A stretch of DNA of 64,000 bases from Shewanella sp. MR-4 (lineage in GTDB: Bacteria > Pseudomonadota > Gammaproteobacteria > Enterobacterales > Shewanellaceae): assembly GCF_000014685.1 (NCBI RefSeq), contig NC_008321.1, forward strand, positions 682,001 to 746,000, read 5' to 3'. Shown piece after piece: positions 25,805 to 33,475 of this stretch (its first letter is position 1; each line of letters starts with the position of its first letter). Under the pieces are notes generated by a model. The model worked only from the letters and a program-made list of their open reading frames with translations, was not told where the DNA came from and made no database searches. The position numbers and the translations under genes are program-made.

Positions 25805-27268
25805 ATGACACATTTTATTAAAGGCCAGTGGCAAGCTGGCAAGGGTCATGATATGACCTCTAGCAACCCAGCAAATAGCGAAATCATTTGGCGCGGCCAA
25901 ACGGCGACGGCTGAGCAAGTCAATGCCGCCGTCGATGCCGCCCGTGAAGCTCAGTTCGATTGGTTTATGTTAGGTTTTGATGCGCGTTTAAAGATAGTCG
26001 AAGCCTATCGCAGTCAACTCGAAGCGAACAAAGCCGAATTAGCCGAAACGATCGCTCAAGAAACCGGTAAACCTCAATGGGAAACGGCAACTGAAGTCGC
26101 TGCCATGATTGGTAAGATTGGCCTGTCGGCCACAGCTTACAACAAGCGTACCGGCACTGAGGCCAATGACACGCCAGCAGGGCGTGCAGTACTGCGCCAT
26201 AAGCCGCACGGTGTGGTTGCTGTGTTTGGGCCTTATAACTTCCCAGGGCATTTACCCAATGGTCATATAGTGCCAGCGCTGCTTGCGGGCAATACCGTGG
26301 TGTTTAAGCCCTCAGAATTGACCCCAAAAGTGGCCGAGTTAATGGTTTCTCTGTGGGAAAAGGCGGGTCTGCCTGCGGGTGTTATCAACTTAGTGCAAGG
26401 TGAAGTCGATACGGGTAAGGCGCTGGCGTCGCACCCACAACTCGACGGCCTGTTCTTTACCGGTAGCTCTCGCACTGGTCACCTGTTGCATCAGCAATAT
26501 GCGGGTCATCCGGGTAAGATCCTCGCCTTAGAAATGGGCGGTAATAACCCGCTGATTATTAAAGGCGTCGCCGATATTAAAGCGGCGGTGCACGATATTC
26601 TGCAATCGGCTTATATATCTTCTGGCCAGCGTTGTACCTGTGCCCGCAGGCTCTATGTTGAGCAAGGCGAGCAGGGCGATGCCTTAGTCGCCAAGCTGGT
26701 TGAAGCAGTGAAGCAGATTAAAGTCGGTCCTTGGAACGCGCAGCCACAGCCATTTATGGGCTCAATGATTTCCGAAGGTGCAGCGAAAGGTATGGTCGCG
26801 GCGCAGGCTAACTTGCAGAACTTAGGCGGAGTGTCGCTGGTTGAACTCACTCATTTGCAGGCGGGAACGGGCTTAGTCTCACCCGGACTTATCGATGTGA
26901 CTGCGGTGAGCGAGTTACCCGATGAGGAATACTTCGGACCATTGCTGCAATTAGTGCGCTACAACGATTTTGATCAGGCGATTAAGCTTGCTAACCAAAC
27001 CCGTTATGGTTTGTCTGCGGGTATCTTGGCCGATAGTCGTGATGATTATGAGTATTTCCTCGCCCGCATTCGTGCGGGGATTGTGAACTGGAACAAGCAG
27101 ATCACTGGTGCTTCAGGTGCTGCGCCCTTTGGTGGTGTAGGCGCTTCAGGTAACCACAGGGCGAGTGCATTTTATGCCGCTGATTACTGTGCTTACCCCG
27201 TTGCCTCCGTTGAGGCGGATGCGGTGAGCTTACCCGCAAGTTTAAGCCCAGGATTAAGTTTAGAATGA
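25805..27268 (+). CDS. astD: Succinylglutamate semialdehyde dehydrogenase AstD
   Basis: This 487-residue NAD-dependent aldehyde dehydrogenase makes N-succinylglutamate in arginine catabolism. The general base is in LEMGGNNPL, and the catalytic cysteine in SSGQRCTCARR near residue 278. The cofactor-binding stretch FGPYNFPGHLPNGH is typical. It is coupled to astA. No astB or astE is in the window, so the pathway must be completed elsewhere. Confidence 0.95.
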   Translation: MTHFIKGQWQAGKGHDMTSSNPANSEIIWRGQTATAEQVNAAVDAAREAQFDWFMLGFDARLKIVEAYRSQLEANKAELAETIAQETGKPQWETATEVAAMIGKIGLSATAYNKRTGTEANDTPAGRAVLRHKPHGVVAVFGPYNFPGHLPNGHIVPALLAGNTVVFKPSELTPKVAELMVSLWEKAGLPAGVINLVQGEVDTGKALASHPQLDGLFFTGSSRTGHLLHQQYAGHPGKILALEMGGNNPLIIKGVADIKAAVHDILQSAYISSGQRCTCARRLYVEQGEQGDALVAKLVEAVKQIKVGPWNAQPQPFMGSMISEGAAKGMVAAQANLQNLGGVSLVELTHLQAGTGLVSPGLIDVTAVSELPDEEYFGPLLQLVRYNDFDQAIKLANQTRYGLSAGILADSRDDYEYFLARIRAGIVNWNKQITGASGAAPFGGVGASGNHRASAFYAADYCAYPVASVEADAVSLPASLSPGLSLE

Positions 27269-27277
27269 CATCATTGA

Positions 27278-27303
27278 GGAAGAACCTAGGTTCTTCCTTT
27301 TTC
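27278..27303 (+). terminator. Terminator after astD
   Basis: The palindrome GGAAGAACCTAGGTTCTTCC is followed by TTTTT, so the DUF1338 gene probably has its own promoter. Confidence 0.8.
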
Positions 27304-27432
27304 ATCACAAGCAGTAACGTTACTTGGGCTGCTACTGAGCGCCGTTGTGCAGCAAGTGGCTAGGGTCGTTACATTGAGTGCGAGCGGCAAAACAATACGC
27401 ACTATAGTCGCAGCACAATAAAAGGAGTTTTT

Positions 27433-28236
27433 ATGCACACAGATATCAATGCGTTATTTGCCGCCCTCTGGCAAGACTATATTCAAATGACCCCATCTGC
27501 GGCCAAGGTGCACGAGCTACTCGGTCACGGCAAGCCAATTATCAACGACCATATCGCCCTGCGTACTTTTAACATCGCTAAGGTGAATTTAGCCGTATTG
27601 GCCGAGCACTTTACCTCTTTAGGTTATGTGGCTTGTGGTGATTATAAGTTTGAACAGAAAAAGCTGGTGGCTAAGCATTTTGAGCACCCAGATGCGACTC
27701 AACCTAAGGTGTTTATTTCTGAGTTATTGGTGGAAGAATTTAGCCCATCACTGCAAAGCACCATCCAAGGCTTAATTGCCCAAGTGGATGAGCAAGCGAC
27801 GAAAGCGGATAACTTTATTTATTCGGGTCGCCATTGGTCACTGGATGCTAAGACCTATGAGACGCTGCTCGAAGAGAGCGAATATGCGGCTTGGGTGGCG
27901 GCCTTTGGCTACCGGGCTAATCATTTTACAGTCTCTATCAATCACCTCGAGGGCTTCGAGACATTAGAGTCTGTAAACGATGCGCTTAAGCAAGCGGGCT
28001 TTGTGCTGAATAGTTCAGGTGGCGAAATCAAAGGTTCGCCAGAGGTGTTACTGGAACAATCATCGACCATGGCCGATAAAATCGCCGTAGAATTTAGCGA
28101 TGCAACGGTTGAGATCCCAAGCTGTTTCTATGAATTTGCCCTGCGTTACCCCAAGGCGAATGGCGAGCTGTACACTGGGTTCGTGGCCGCATCAGCCGAT
28201 AAGATTTTTGAGAGTACCAACGCGAAAAAGGCCTAA
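27433..28236 (+). CDS. DUF1338 protein, 2-oxoadipate dioxygenase/decarboxylase-like
   Basis: This 267-residue protein resembles the DUF1338 (YdcJ/HglS) family, whose characterised member HglS turns 2-oxoadipate into D-2-hydroxyglutarate in lysine catabolism. Possible metal ligands are visible in NDHIALRTF (residue about 38), ANHFTVSINH (about 160) and a C-terminal SCFYEFALRYP. It is shorter than HglS. AAGGAG precedes the ATG. It follows the ast genes but is separated by a terminator. Its substrate here is unknown. Confidence 0.75.
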   Translation: MHTDINALFAALWQDYIQMTPSAAKVHELLGHGKPIINDHIALRTFNIAKVNLAVLAEHFTSLGYVACGDYKFEQKKLVAKHFEHPDATQPKVFISELLVEEFSPSLQSTIQGLIAQVDEQATKADNFIYSGRHWSLDAKTYETLLEESEYAAWVAAFGYRANHFTVSINHLEGFETLESVNDALKQAGFVLNSSGGEIKGSPEVLLEQSSTMADKIAVEFSDATVEIPSCFYEFALRYPKANGELYTGFVAASADKIFESTNAKKA

Positions 28237-28269
28237 TGAATTAAGGCGGTTGCTGACTCATCTGAAACA

Positions 28270-28297
28270 AAAACGCCATCGTTCGATGGCGTTTTCT
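28270..28297 (+). terminator. Terminator after the DUF1338 gene
   Basis: AAACGCCATC and GATGGCGTTT form a 10-bp stem with loop GTTC, followed by a T-rich tract. Confidence 0.8.
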
Positions 28298-28333
28298 ATT
28301 GGCGGCTCTAGAGCGACACTCAGAGCAAATAGT

Positions 28334-28378
28334 TGGCTCGCTAAGCACTGGTTAGCTAAGCACTCGTTAGCCAAAGAC
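28334..28378. repeat. Three imperfect 15-bp direct repeats
   Basis: Three copies of a roughly 15-bp unit of the form GGTTAGCTAAGCACT lie end to end and run into the last codons of the minus-strand kinase. Confidence 0.6.
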
Positions 28379-29695
28379 TAGTTCAATACTGAGACCGGAT
28401 AAATGGCTGCTGTGCTTAAACTTAAGCTCAATGCCATATTGCTCGGCAATCTCTTTCACTATCGATAGCCCTAGGCCATGACCCATAACGGATTCATCGA
28501 GGCGTGTACCTCTTTGGGTGAGTTTATCGAGTTCATCGTCAGCAACACCTGGGCCATCATCATCAATGCTAAGGCAGAGTTTGTTTTGCGCCTTCCACAG
28601 TTTGACCGCGACTTGGCTGCCCGCCCATTTAAAGGCGTTATCGAGCAGATTCCCTAAGAGCTCCATGCCATCTTCCCTATGGATGGGCAGGCGCTGGATA
28701 CTGGGGTCGAGCTCAAAGTCGCAATTGATGCTTTTGCTTCTATGCACTTTGTTGAGGGTATTGGCGAGGCTGTGAAGATCCCTCGGTACTACTAACTGGG
28801 CGGCAGGTAACATATCACCGGTGATCCGCGCCGCAGCAAGTTTACGCTCGACCATTTTATGGATAGCGTCGAGTTGCTGTTGCAGCGCCATGGCGGTGTC
28901 GGGATCTTTAAGCCCCAAGGCTTCAACCTGTTGCTGCATCACCGCCAGTGGGGTTTTTAACCCATGGCTTAAGTTGCCTAAGTTATTGCGGCTACGCTCA
29001 ATTTGCTTGGCGGTGTATTCCAATAACTCGTTGTAGGTCTTGGCTAGCGGTTGCACTTCGGGCGGAATGTTATTCAGCTCTAAGGCGTTAATCTCGCCTT
29101 CCTGCAGGCGTGAGAGCGCGTGTTGGATCTGTTTTACCGGTTTAAAGGATTGACGCAGGATCAAGAAGATCCCCGCGATCATGGCCACTAACATGGCGAG
29201 GTTAATCCCAAGCTTAGTGCCATAGACCTCGCTAAACACGCGCCGGCCGATACTCAAATCCTGCGCTACCGTTAGGGTGGCGGTGACATTGGCGCTGCTG
29301 GAGTTCAGCCCTAGGGATAATAGCTGCATATCATTGTTTTTCGGCCCTTTTGCCTGCCAGACGCGGGTCTGGTTTGGCGCCAAAGGTTCGATATCGAGCT
29401 GCATGTCCCACAGGGAGCGGGAACGGATCACTTCATTGGGCAGGTTGAGCTGGAAATAACGCCCCGAATAGGCGGGGCGGTAGAAGCTCGACAGTTGGCT
29501 CTGATCGATATTGATCTCCCCATTATTGATATGGGTCGCCAACATGATGTGCTCAAGATCTTCTTCTAAGCGGTTGATAATGGAGTCGTGAAACGCTTGG
29601 CGCAGCATGGACTCAAACAATATGAGTCCAATCACTGTGCCTAACACTAATAAGCTCGTTAACCATAAACTGAGCTTAGTGCGAATGGAGATCAT
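28367..29695 (-). CDS. Sensor histidine kinase
   Basis: This 442-residue kinase has two transmembrane helices (about residues 8-28 and 165-185) around a periplasmic sensor domain, then HAMP. The phosphorylated histidine is in NLSHGLKTPLAV near residue 243. The ATPase domain has N box LGNLLDNAFKWA, G1 DDDGPGV and G2 GHGLGLSIV. It resembles PhoQ-type kinases in overall layout. The start overlaps the response regulator stop (ATGA), so they are co-translated. The signal is unknown. Confidence 0.92.
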   Translation of the reverse strand: MISIRTKLSLWLTSLLVLGTVIGLILFESMLRQAFHDSIINRLEEDLEHIMLATHINNGEINIDQSQLSSFYRPAYSGRYFQLNLPNEVIRSRSLWDMQLDIEPLAPNQTRVWQAKGPKNNDMQLLSLGLNSSSANVTATLTVAQDLSIGRRVFSEVYGTKLGINLAMLVAMIAGIFLILRQSFKPVKQIQHALSRLQEGEINALELNNIPPEVQPLAKTYNELLEYTAKQIERSRNNLGNLSHGLKTPLAVMQQQVEALGLKDPDTAMALQQQLDAIHKMVERKLAAARITGDMLPAAQLVVPRDLHSLANTLNKVHRSKSINCDFELDPSIQRLPIHREDGMELLGNLLDNAFKWAGSQVAVKLWKAQNKLCLSIDDDGPGVADDELDKLTQRGTRLDESVMGHGLGLSIVKEIAEQYGIELKFKHSSHLSGLSIELVFG

Positions 29696-30366
29696 GCAGT
29701 CAGGCCGTGGAAGATGTAACCTTGGCCGCGGCGGGTTTCAATCGCGGTTTTGCCGAGTTTTTTACGCAGGTGAGTCACGTAAACTTCAACCACGTTACTC
29801 TCTTTCTCATCGTCAAACTGATAGAGCTTGTCCGTCAGCTGTGCCTTAGATAACAGCTTCTTAGGCGACATGAGGAAGATTTTTAACAGCCTGAACTCCA
29901 TGGCGGTCAACTCATATAAATGTTCGCCAACGCTCACCGTCTGCTCGGCTTCATCTAAGGTGACGCCACCATAGCTCAACTGTTTACTGGGATTATTTAA
30001 TCGGCCGTGCGCGCGGTGGATAAGCGCTTGGATACGCGCCAGTAATTCCTGTGCATGGAAGGGTTTACCTAAATAATCATCGGCGCCGGCATTAAAGCCT
30101 TCGACCTTTTCATGCCATTGGCTACGGGCTGTCAGCATGATAACTGGCGTGCTAATGCCTTGATTACGCCAGCCTTCGAGTAATTCCAGTCCATTGCCGT
30201 CGGGGAGGCCAATATCTAAGATCACGCAGTCGTATTGGGTTTCTTTAACGAGGTAATCGGCTTCAACTGCTTTGTCAGTAATATCGGTAACGTAGCCAGC
30301 CTGTTTGAGTTGCTTCTCCAGTTCGGAGACCAACATCGGATTATCTTCAACGAGTAGCAGTTTCAT
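29692..30366 (-). CDS. OmpR-family response regulator
   Basis: This 224-residue regulator has a receiver domain with acidic pocket VEDN, phospho-acceptor DIGLPDGNG near residue 51 and the lysine in GKPFHAQEL. A winged-helix DNA-binding domain follows (LLSKAQLTDKLY, RRGQGYIF). The ATG at 30366 is chosen because it gives the standard MKLLLVEDN start; a longer frame extends 20 residues upstream into the PepSY gene. It is PhoP-like in type and pairs with the downstream kinase. Confidence 0.93.
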   Translation of the reverse strand: MKLLLVEDNPMLVSELEKQLKQAGYVTDITDKAVEADYLVKETQYDCVILDIGLPDGNGLELLEGWRNQGISTPVIMLTARSQWHEKVEGFNAGADDYLGKPFHAQELLARIQALIHRAHGRLNNPSKQLSYGGVTLDEAEQTVSVGEHLYELTAMEFRLLKIFLMSPKKLLSKAQLTDKLYQFDDEKESNVVEVYVTHLRKKLGKTAIETRRGQGYIFHGLTA

Positions 30367-30694
30367 GTTTTCGACATTCGCTCGGTAGTGCGGTGGAGTG
30401 TTCGAGCTGACCATTGGTGGCATCAATACTCAGATTCACTATTTGGCCGCGTTGCACTTTGATTTGTAAATCATAGCGCCATTTATGATCTTCTTGATAG
30501 AGATGGGCGTCAATTAGTTCGCCTTGGCAAAATTGATTGACCACGGCAAGGGTGCCATTGAGTGATAAAATTTGCCCGGAATTGACCAAAGCCTTGGCTT
30601 GATAATGTTCTAATTCAATCGGTTCGGCGTGAATTATTGTTGGATGCACCAGCGTAAACAGACTGAAAAAACAGATAAAAAACAGCCGTTTCAT
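30347..30694 (-). CDS. PepSY-domain periplasmic protein
   Basis: This 115-residue protein has a Sec signal peptide (MKRLFFICFFSLF to IHAEP, near residue 24) and one PepSY domain: AKALVNSGQILSLNG, then a beta strand IKVQRGQIVNLSIDATNG. It is first in the operon with the response regulator and kinase, and its 3' end overlaps the regulator start by 20 bp. PepSY proteins next to kinases may modulate sensing or proteolysis; this role is inferred. Confidence 0.85.
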   Translation of the reverse strand: MKRLFFICFFSLFTLVHPTIIHAEPIELEHYQAKALVNSGQILSLNGTLAVVNQFCQGELIDAHLYQEDHKWRYDLQIKVQRGQIVNLSIDATNGQLEHSTALPSECRKHETATR

Positions 30695-30705
30695 TTATGC
30701 TCCCC

Positions 30706-30738
30706 AATAAAAAATGGCCTAGATTTTATGCTAGGCCA
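30706..30738 (-). terminator. Terminator after crp
   Basis: On the minus strand an 8-bp stem (TGGCCTAG/CTAGGCCA, 8-nt loop) is followed by TTTTTTATT. It ends crp and separates it from the PepSY operon. Confidence 0.85.
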
Positions 30739-30776
30739 CTTTAATGAAACAGGCTTAAATCAAGCTGAAGTCTATC

Positions 30777-31412
30777 TTAACGGGTACCATATACCACAAT
30801 GGTTTTACCGTGTGCTTGGATCAAATTCTGCTCTTCAAGCATCTTTAAGATACGACCCACAGTTTCGCGGGAGCAACCGACGATCTGACCAATTTCTTGG
30901 CGAGTGATCTTAATTTGCATGCCGTCTGGGTGAGTCATCGCATCGGGTTGTTTAGCTAAATGCAACAATGTCTGGGCAATACGGCCAGCCACATCGAGGA
31001 ACGCTAAATTACCCACTTTCTGGCTAGTGCTTTGTAGGCGGTATGCCATTTGAGCCGATAGCTTCATCAGAATTTCGGGGTTAACTTGAATTAATTGCTT
31101 GAACTTCTTGTAAGAGATTTCAGCAATTTCACATGCTTGTTTCGCACGAACCCAAGCAGTACGTTCAGCTTGTTCTTCGAACAATCCTAACTCACCGATA
31201 AAGTCGCCTTGATTAAGATAAGAAAGGATCATCTCCTTACCTTCTTCATCTTTAATCAATACCGCTACAGAACCTTTTACGATGTAATAAAGGGTATCTG
31301 AGTCTTCACCAGCATGGATCAAGGTGCTTTTAGCGGGATACTTGTGAATGTGACAGTGTGATAAAAACCATTCCAAAGTTGGGTCTGGTTTTGGCTTACC
31401 AATCAGAGCCAT
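30777..31412 (-). CDS. crp: cAMP receptor protein Crp
   Basis: This 211-residue regulator has a cyclic-nucleotide domain with phosphate-binding cassette FIGELGLFEEQAERTAWVRA near residue 70, a long dimer helix, and the recognition helix CSRETVGRILKML near residue 180. Length and sequence are close to E. coli Crp. In Shewanella, Crp is known to control many anaerobic respiratory genes, so it could also act on ttr and other loci here. It is transcribed alone from a 420-bp divergent intergenic region. Confidence 0.97.
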   Translation of the reverse strand: MALIGKPKPDPTLEWFLSHCHIHKYPAKSTLIHAGEDSDTLYYIVKGSVAVLIKDEEGKEMILSYLNQGDFIGELGLFEEQAERTAWVRAKQACEIAEISYKKFKQLIQVNPEILMKLSAQMAYRLQSTSQKVGNLAFLDVAGRIAQTLLHLAKQPDAMTHPDGMQIKITRQEIGQIVGCSRETVGRILKMLEEQNLIQAHGKTIVVYGTR

Positions 31413-31834
31413 GTCGATGTTCCTCGATTGATTAAAACGAAAGTAAGAATATTCTAAATAAGCATTTTACGTCAATTACACTCATAAAAACTTGATACAC
31501 CTCTTAGTTTAGAATGAGTGAATAAATGCAATTAACCACCTAAAATTAGAGCTTATTTTGCTACTTTAGTGATATTAGTCAACTAAATCGGTGCCAAACT
31601 CACTGGATTCACTTAACTCTGTAGAGTTAATCACATCTTATAAAGGCTTTTAAGGTTTTTTGCGAAGAAAATAACCTCAATTGCGACTAATGAATCAAAG
31701 GAATGGGATAATTGCTGCCCCTTAAGGGTTATTTCTATTTAATATAGGTTCGATTACGCCTATTTAGGCTCGACTTATGGGAATAATTCAGGCTAACTTG
31801 AGGGCGCGGTTGTTTTTCGTAAAGAGGTTACCAG
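31413..31834. other. Divergent gap between crp and the SEL1-repeat gene
   Basis: This is about 420 AT-rich bases with promoters for both directions presumed but not assigned. The one clear structure is the palindrome at 31613-31630. I see no full Crp consensus site. Confidence 0.4.
31613..31630. promoter_or_regulatory. 18-bp palindrome, possible operator
   Basis: TTAACTCT and AGAGTTAA form a perfect 8-bp inverted repeat with a 2-bp centre. It lies about 200 bp from both crp and the SEL1 gene. The binding protein is unknown. Confidence 0.35.
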
Positions 31835-32614
31835 GTGAAATACAGACGATGGGTTTTAGGCGCCGGATTCACTTTATCCCTAGGGATGAGTGCTGCCGCG
31901 CACGCATTTTCTATTCCACAGCCAGCCAATGAAGTCGCGGCGAGTAAATTTGTGCACATTCAAGTGCAGGCGGAGCAGGGCGATGCCGACGCACAATTTT
32001 TACTGGGGCTGATGTTTCTCTCTGGACGTTATGTACAGCAAGAAGTGCCGACCGGATTACATTGGATGACCCTTGCCGCCGAGCAGCAACACGAAAAGGC
32101 GCAGCAAACCTTAGCGGATCTCTCCTTTGAGGGGCAGCTAGTAAAGCGTGACTTAGCCGTGGCCGAACGTTGGTATAAGGATATGGGCGAGCGTGGTAAT
32201 CGCTGGGCGCAGTTCCGTTTAGGCTTTATTTATGCCTCGGGTGGCGATGGCATTGCGCGTAACTGCGGTAAAGCCGTGGAGCAATTTACCCGCGTGGGGG
32301 ATGATGTTGCCCTTGGCAATGTGGCGTGGATTTTAGCGACTTGCCCCGAAGCCGAATATCGCGATGGTAATAAAGCGCTCGAATTATCCTTGCAGCTGCT
32401 GAAAGTGAACGAGAACGACCCTACCAACCTCGATAACTTGGCGGCCGCCTATGCCGAAGTCGGTGATTTTGGCGCCGCGGTATCGACCCAGCAAAAAGCG
32501 ATAGCTGCCTTAAAGATGACGGCCGAAGCCGCTAAGACTGACGAGTTTCAGCAGCGTCTGCACAGCTATGAGCAAAAGCGCGCTTACCGTGAGACCTTGC
32601 GTTTACTCGATTAA
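31835..32614 (+). CDS. SEL1/TPR-repeat periplasmic protein
   Basis: This 259-residue protein has a signal peptide (MKYRRWVLGAGF to AHAFS, near residue 25), then SEL1-like repeats (AEQGDADAQFLLGLMFLSG, AERWYKDMGERGNRWAQFRLG) and TPR-like helices. It probably mediates protein-protein contacts in the periplasm. The start is GTG with AGAGG 7 nt upstream. It is a single gene followed by a terminator. Confidence 0.85.
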   Translation: MKYRRWVLGAGFTLSLGMSAAAHAFSIPQPANEVAASKFVHIQVQAEQGDADAQFLLGLMFLSGRYVQQEVPTGLHWMTLAAEQQHEKAQQTLADLSFEGQLVKRDLAVAERWYKDMGERGNRWAQFRLGFIYASGGDGIARNCGKAVEQFTRVGDDVALGNVAWILATCPEAEYRDGNKALELSLQLLKVNENDPTNLDNLAAAYAEVGDFGAAVSTQQKAIAALKMTAEAAKTDEFQQRLHSYEQKRAYRETLRLLD

Positions 32615-32640
32615 CTTCGTCTGTGGTAGCTTGTCTTGTT

Positions 32641-32674
32641 ATCAGCCCGAGCCATGCTCGGGCTGATTGTTTTT
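32641..32674 (+). terminator. Terminator after the SEL1 gene
   Basis: ATCAGCCCGAG and CTCGGGCTGAT form an 11-bp stem with loop CCATG, followed by TGTTTTT, between convergent genes. Confidence 0.85.
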
Positions 32675-32733
32675 ATGGATTATTTTTACAGATTACTTCT
32701 GGTGCATTACTTATTCGCGTTAGCGGATTGGGT

Positions 32734-33306
32734 TTATGCGAGCGGCCAAGAATGTAAGATTTGATATTCCACACCGCGTCCGCCACTGGCGGAAAGATAC
32801 AAATGCAGCTGCTCGGGTGCGAGCGTGAGTTCAAGCATCGAAGCTTGGATGACGTTCTGCAGTACCAACTCCTTAAGCGTTAGCTCACTCGCCAAGATGC
32901 CTGACGGCTTTGCCTTTCTAAACAAGCTGATATGGGGCCGAAACGGATGCTCACTCAGGTGCAACTGTAACTGTTGGGCTAAATCCTGTGCCTGAGATGT
33001 TAAGAGGGCTAACTCAGGACTGATGCTATCGCCCTTTAAACAACAGACCTGCGCCTTAGGCCACACGGCGATGCTATCCAGCGTGACACTGAATCTTGGT
33101 TTAGCCAGCTTATCGACACCGTCGAGCAACTGCGCCACTTGAGTCGGATTCGTGAGTCCTAAAAAGGCGAGGGTTAAGTGTAAATTGCTTTGGATGACGG
33201 GTTTAGCATGTGGCGCTAAATGCGGTGCCAAGCTTTGCTGCAATTGCAGCAGTTGTTGCCGCTGTATGCTTGTGGGGGCAAACCCAAGGAAGAGTCGTTG
33301 TAACAC
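32734..33306 (-). CDS. thpR: RNA 2',3'-cyclic phosphodiesterase (2H family)
   Basis: This 190-residue 2H phosphoesterase has the two HxT/S motifs in HLTLAFLG (near residue 43) and HISLFRKA (near residue 125). The E. coli relative ThpR/LigT acts on 2',3'-cyclic RNA ends and can join 2'-5' RNA. The start is GTG with GGAG 8 nt upstream. Confidence 0.88.
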   Translation of the reverse strand: MLQRLFLGFAPTSIQRQQLLQLQQSLAPHLAPHAKPVIQSNLHLTLAFLGLTNPTQVAQLLDGVDKLAKPRFSVTLDSIAVWPKAQVCCLKGDSISPELALLTSQAQDLAQQLQLHLSEHPFRPHISLFRKAKPSGILASELTLKELVLQNVIQASMLELTLAPEQLHLYLSASGGRGVEYQILHSWPLA

Positions 33307-33475
33307 CTGTTTATCTCCATCAGCTGCTCAAATGCCAAACATAAGCTATGCTTTTGTTTGGTAATACAGATATTTCTGCGCTAGTCCCATGATGGACTTC
33401 GACGACTTGAGTTTATCCGAGGTCAGCGTAGAAATAATACCTTAAATGGAATTGTAGGTAAGGAAATCCCTTTTC

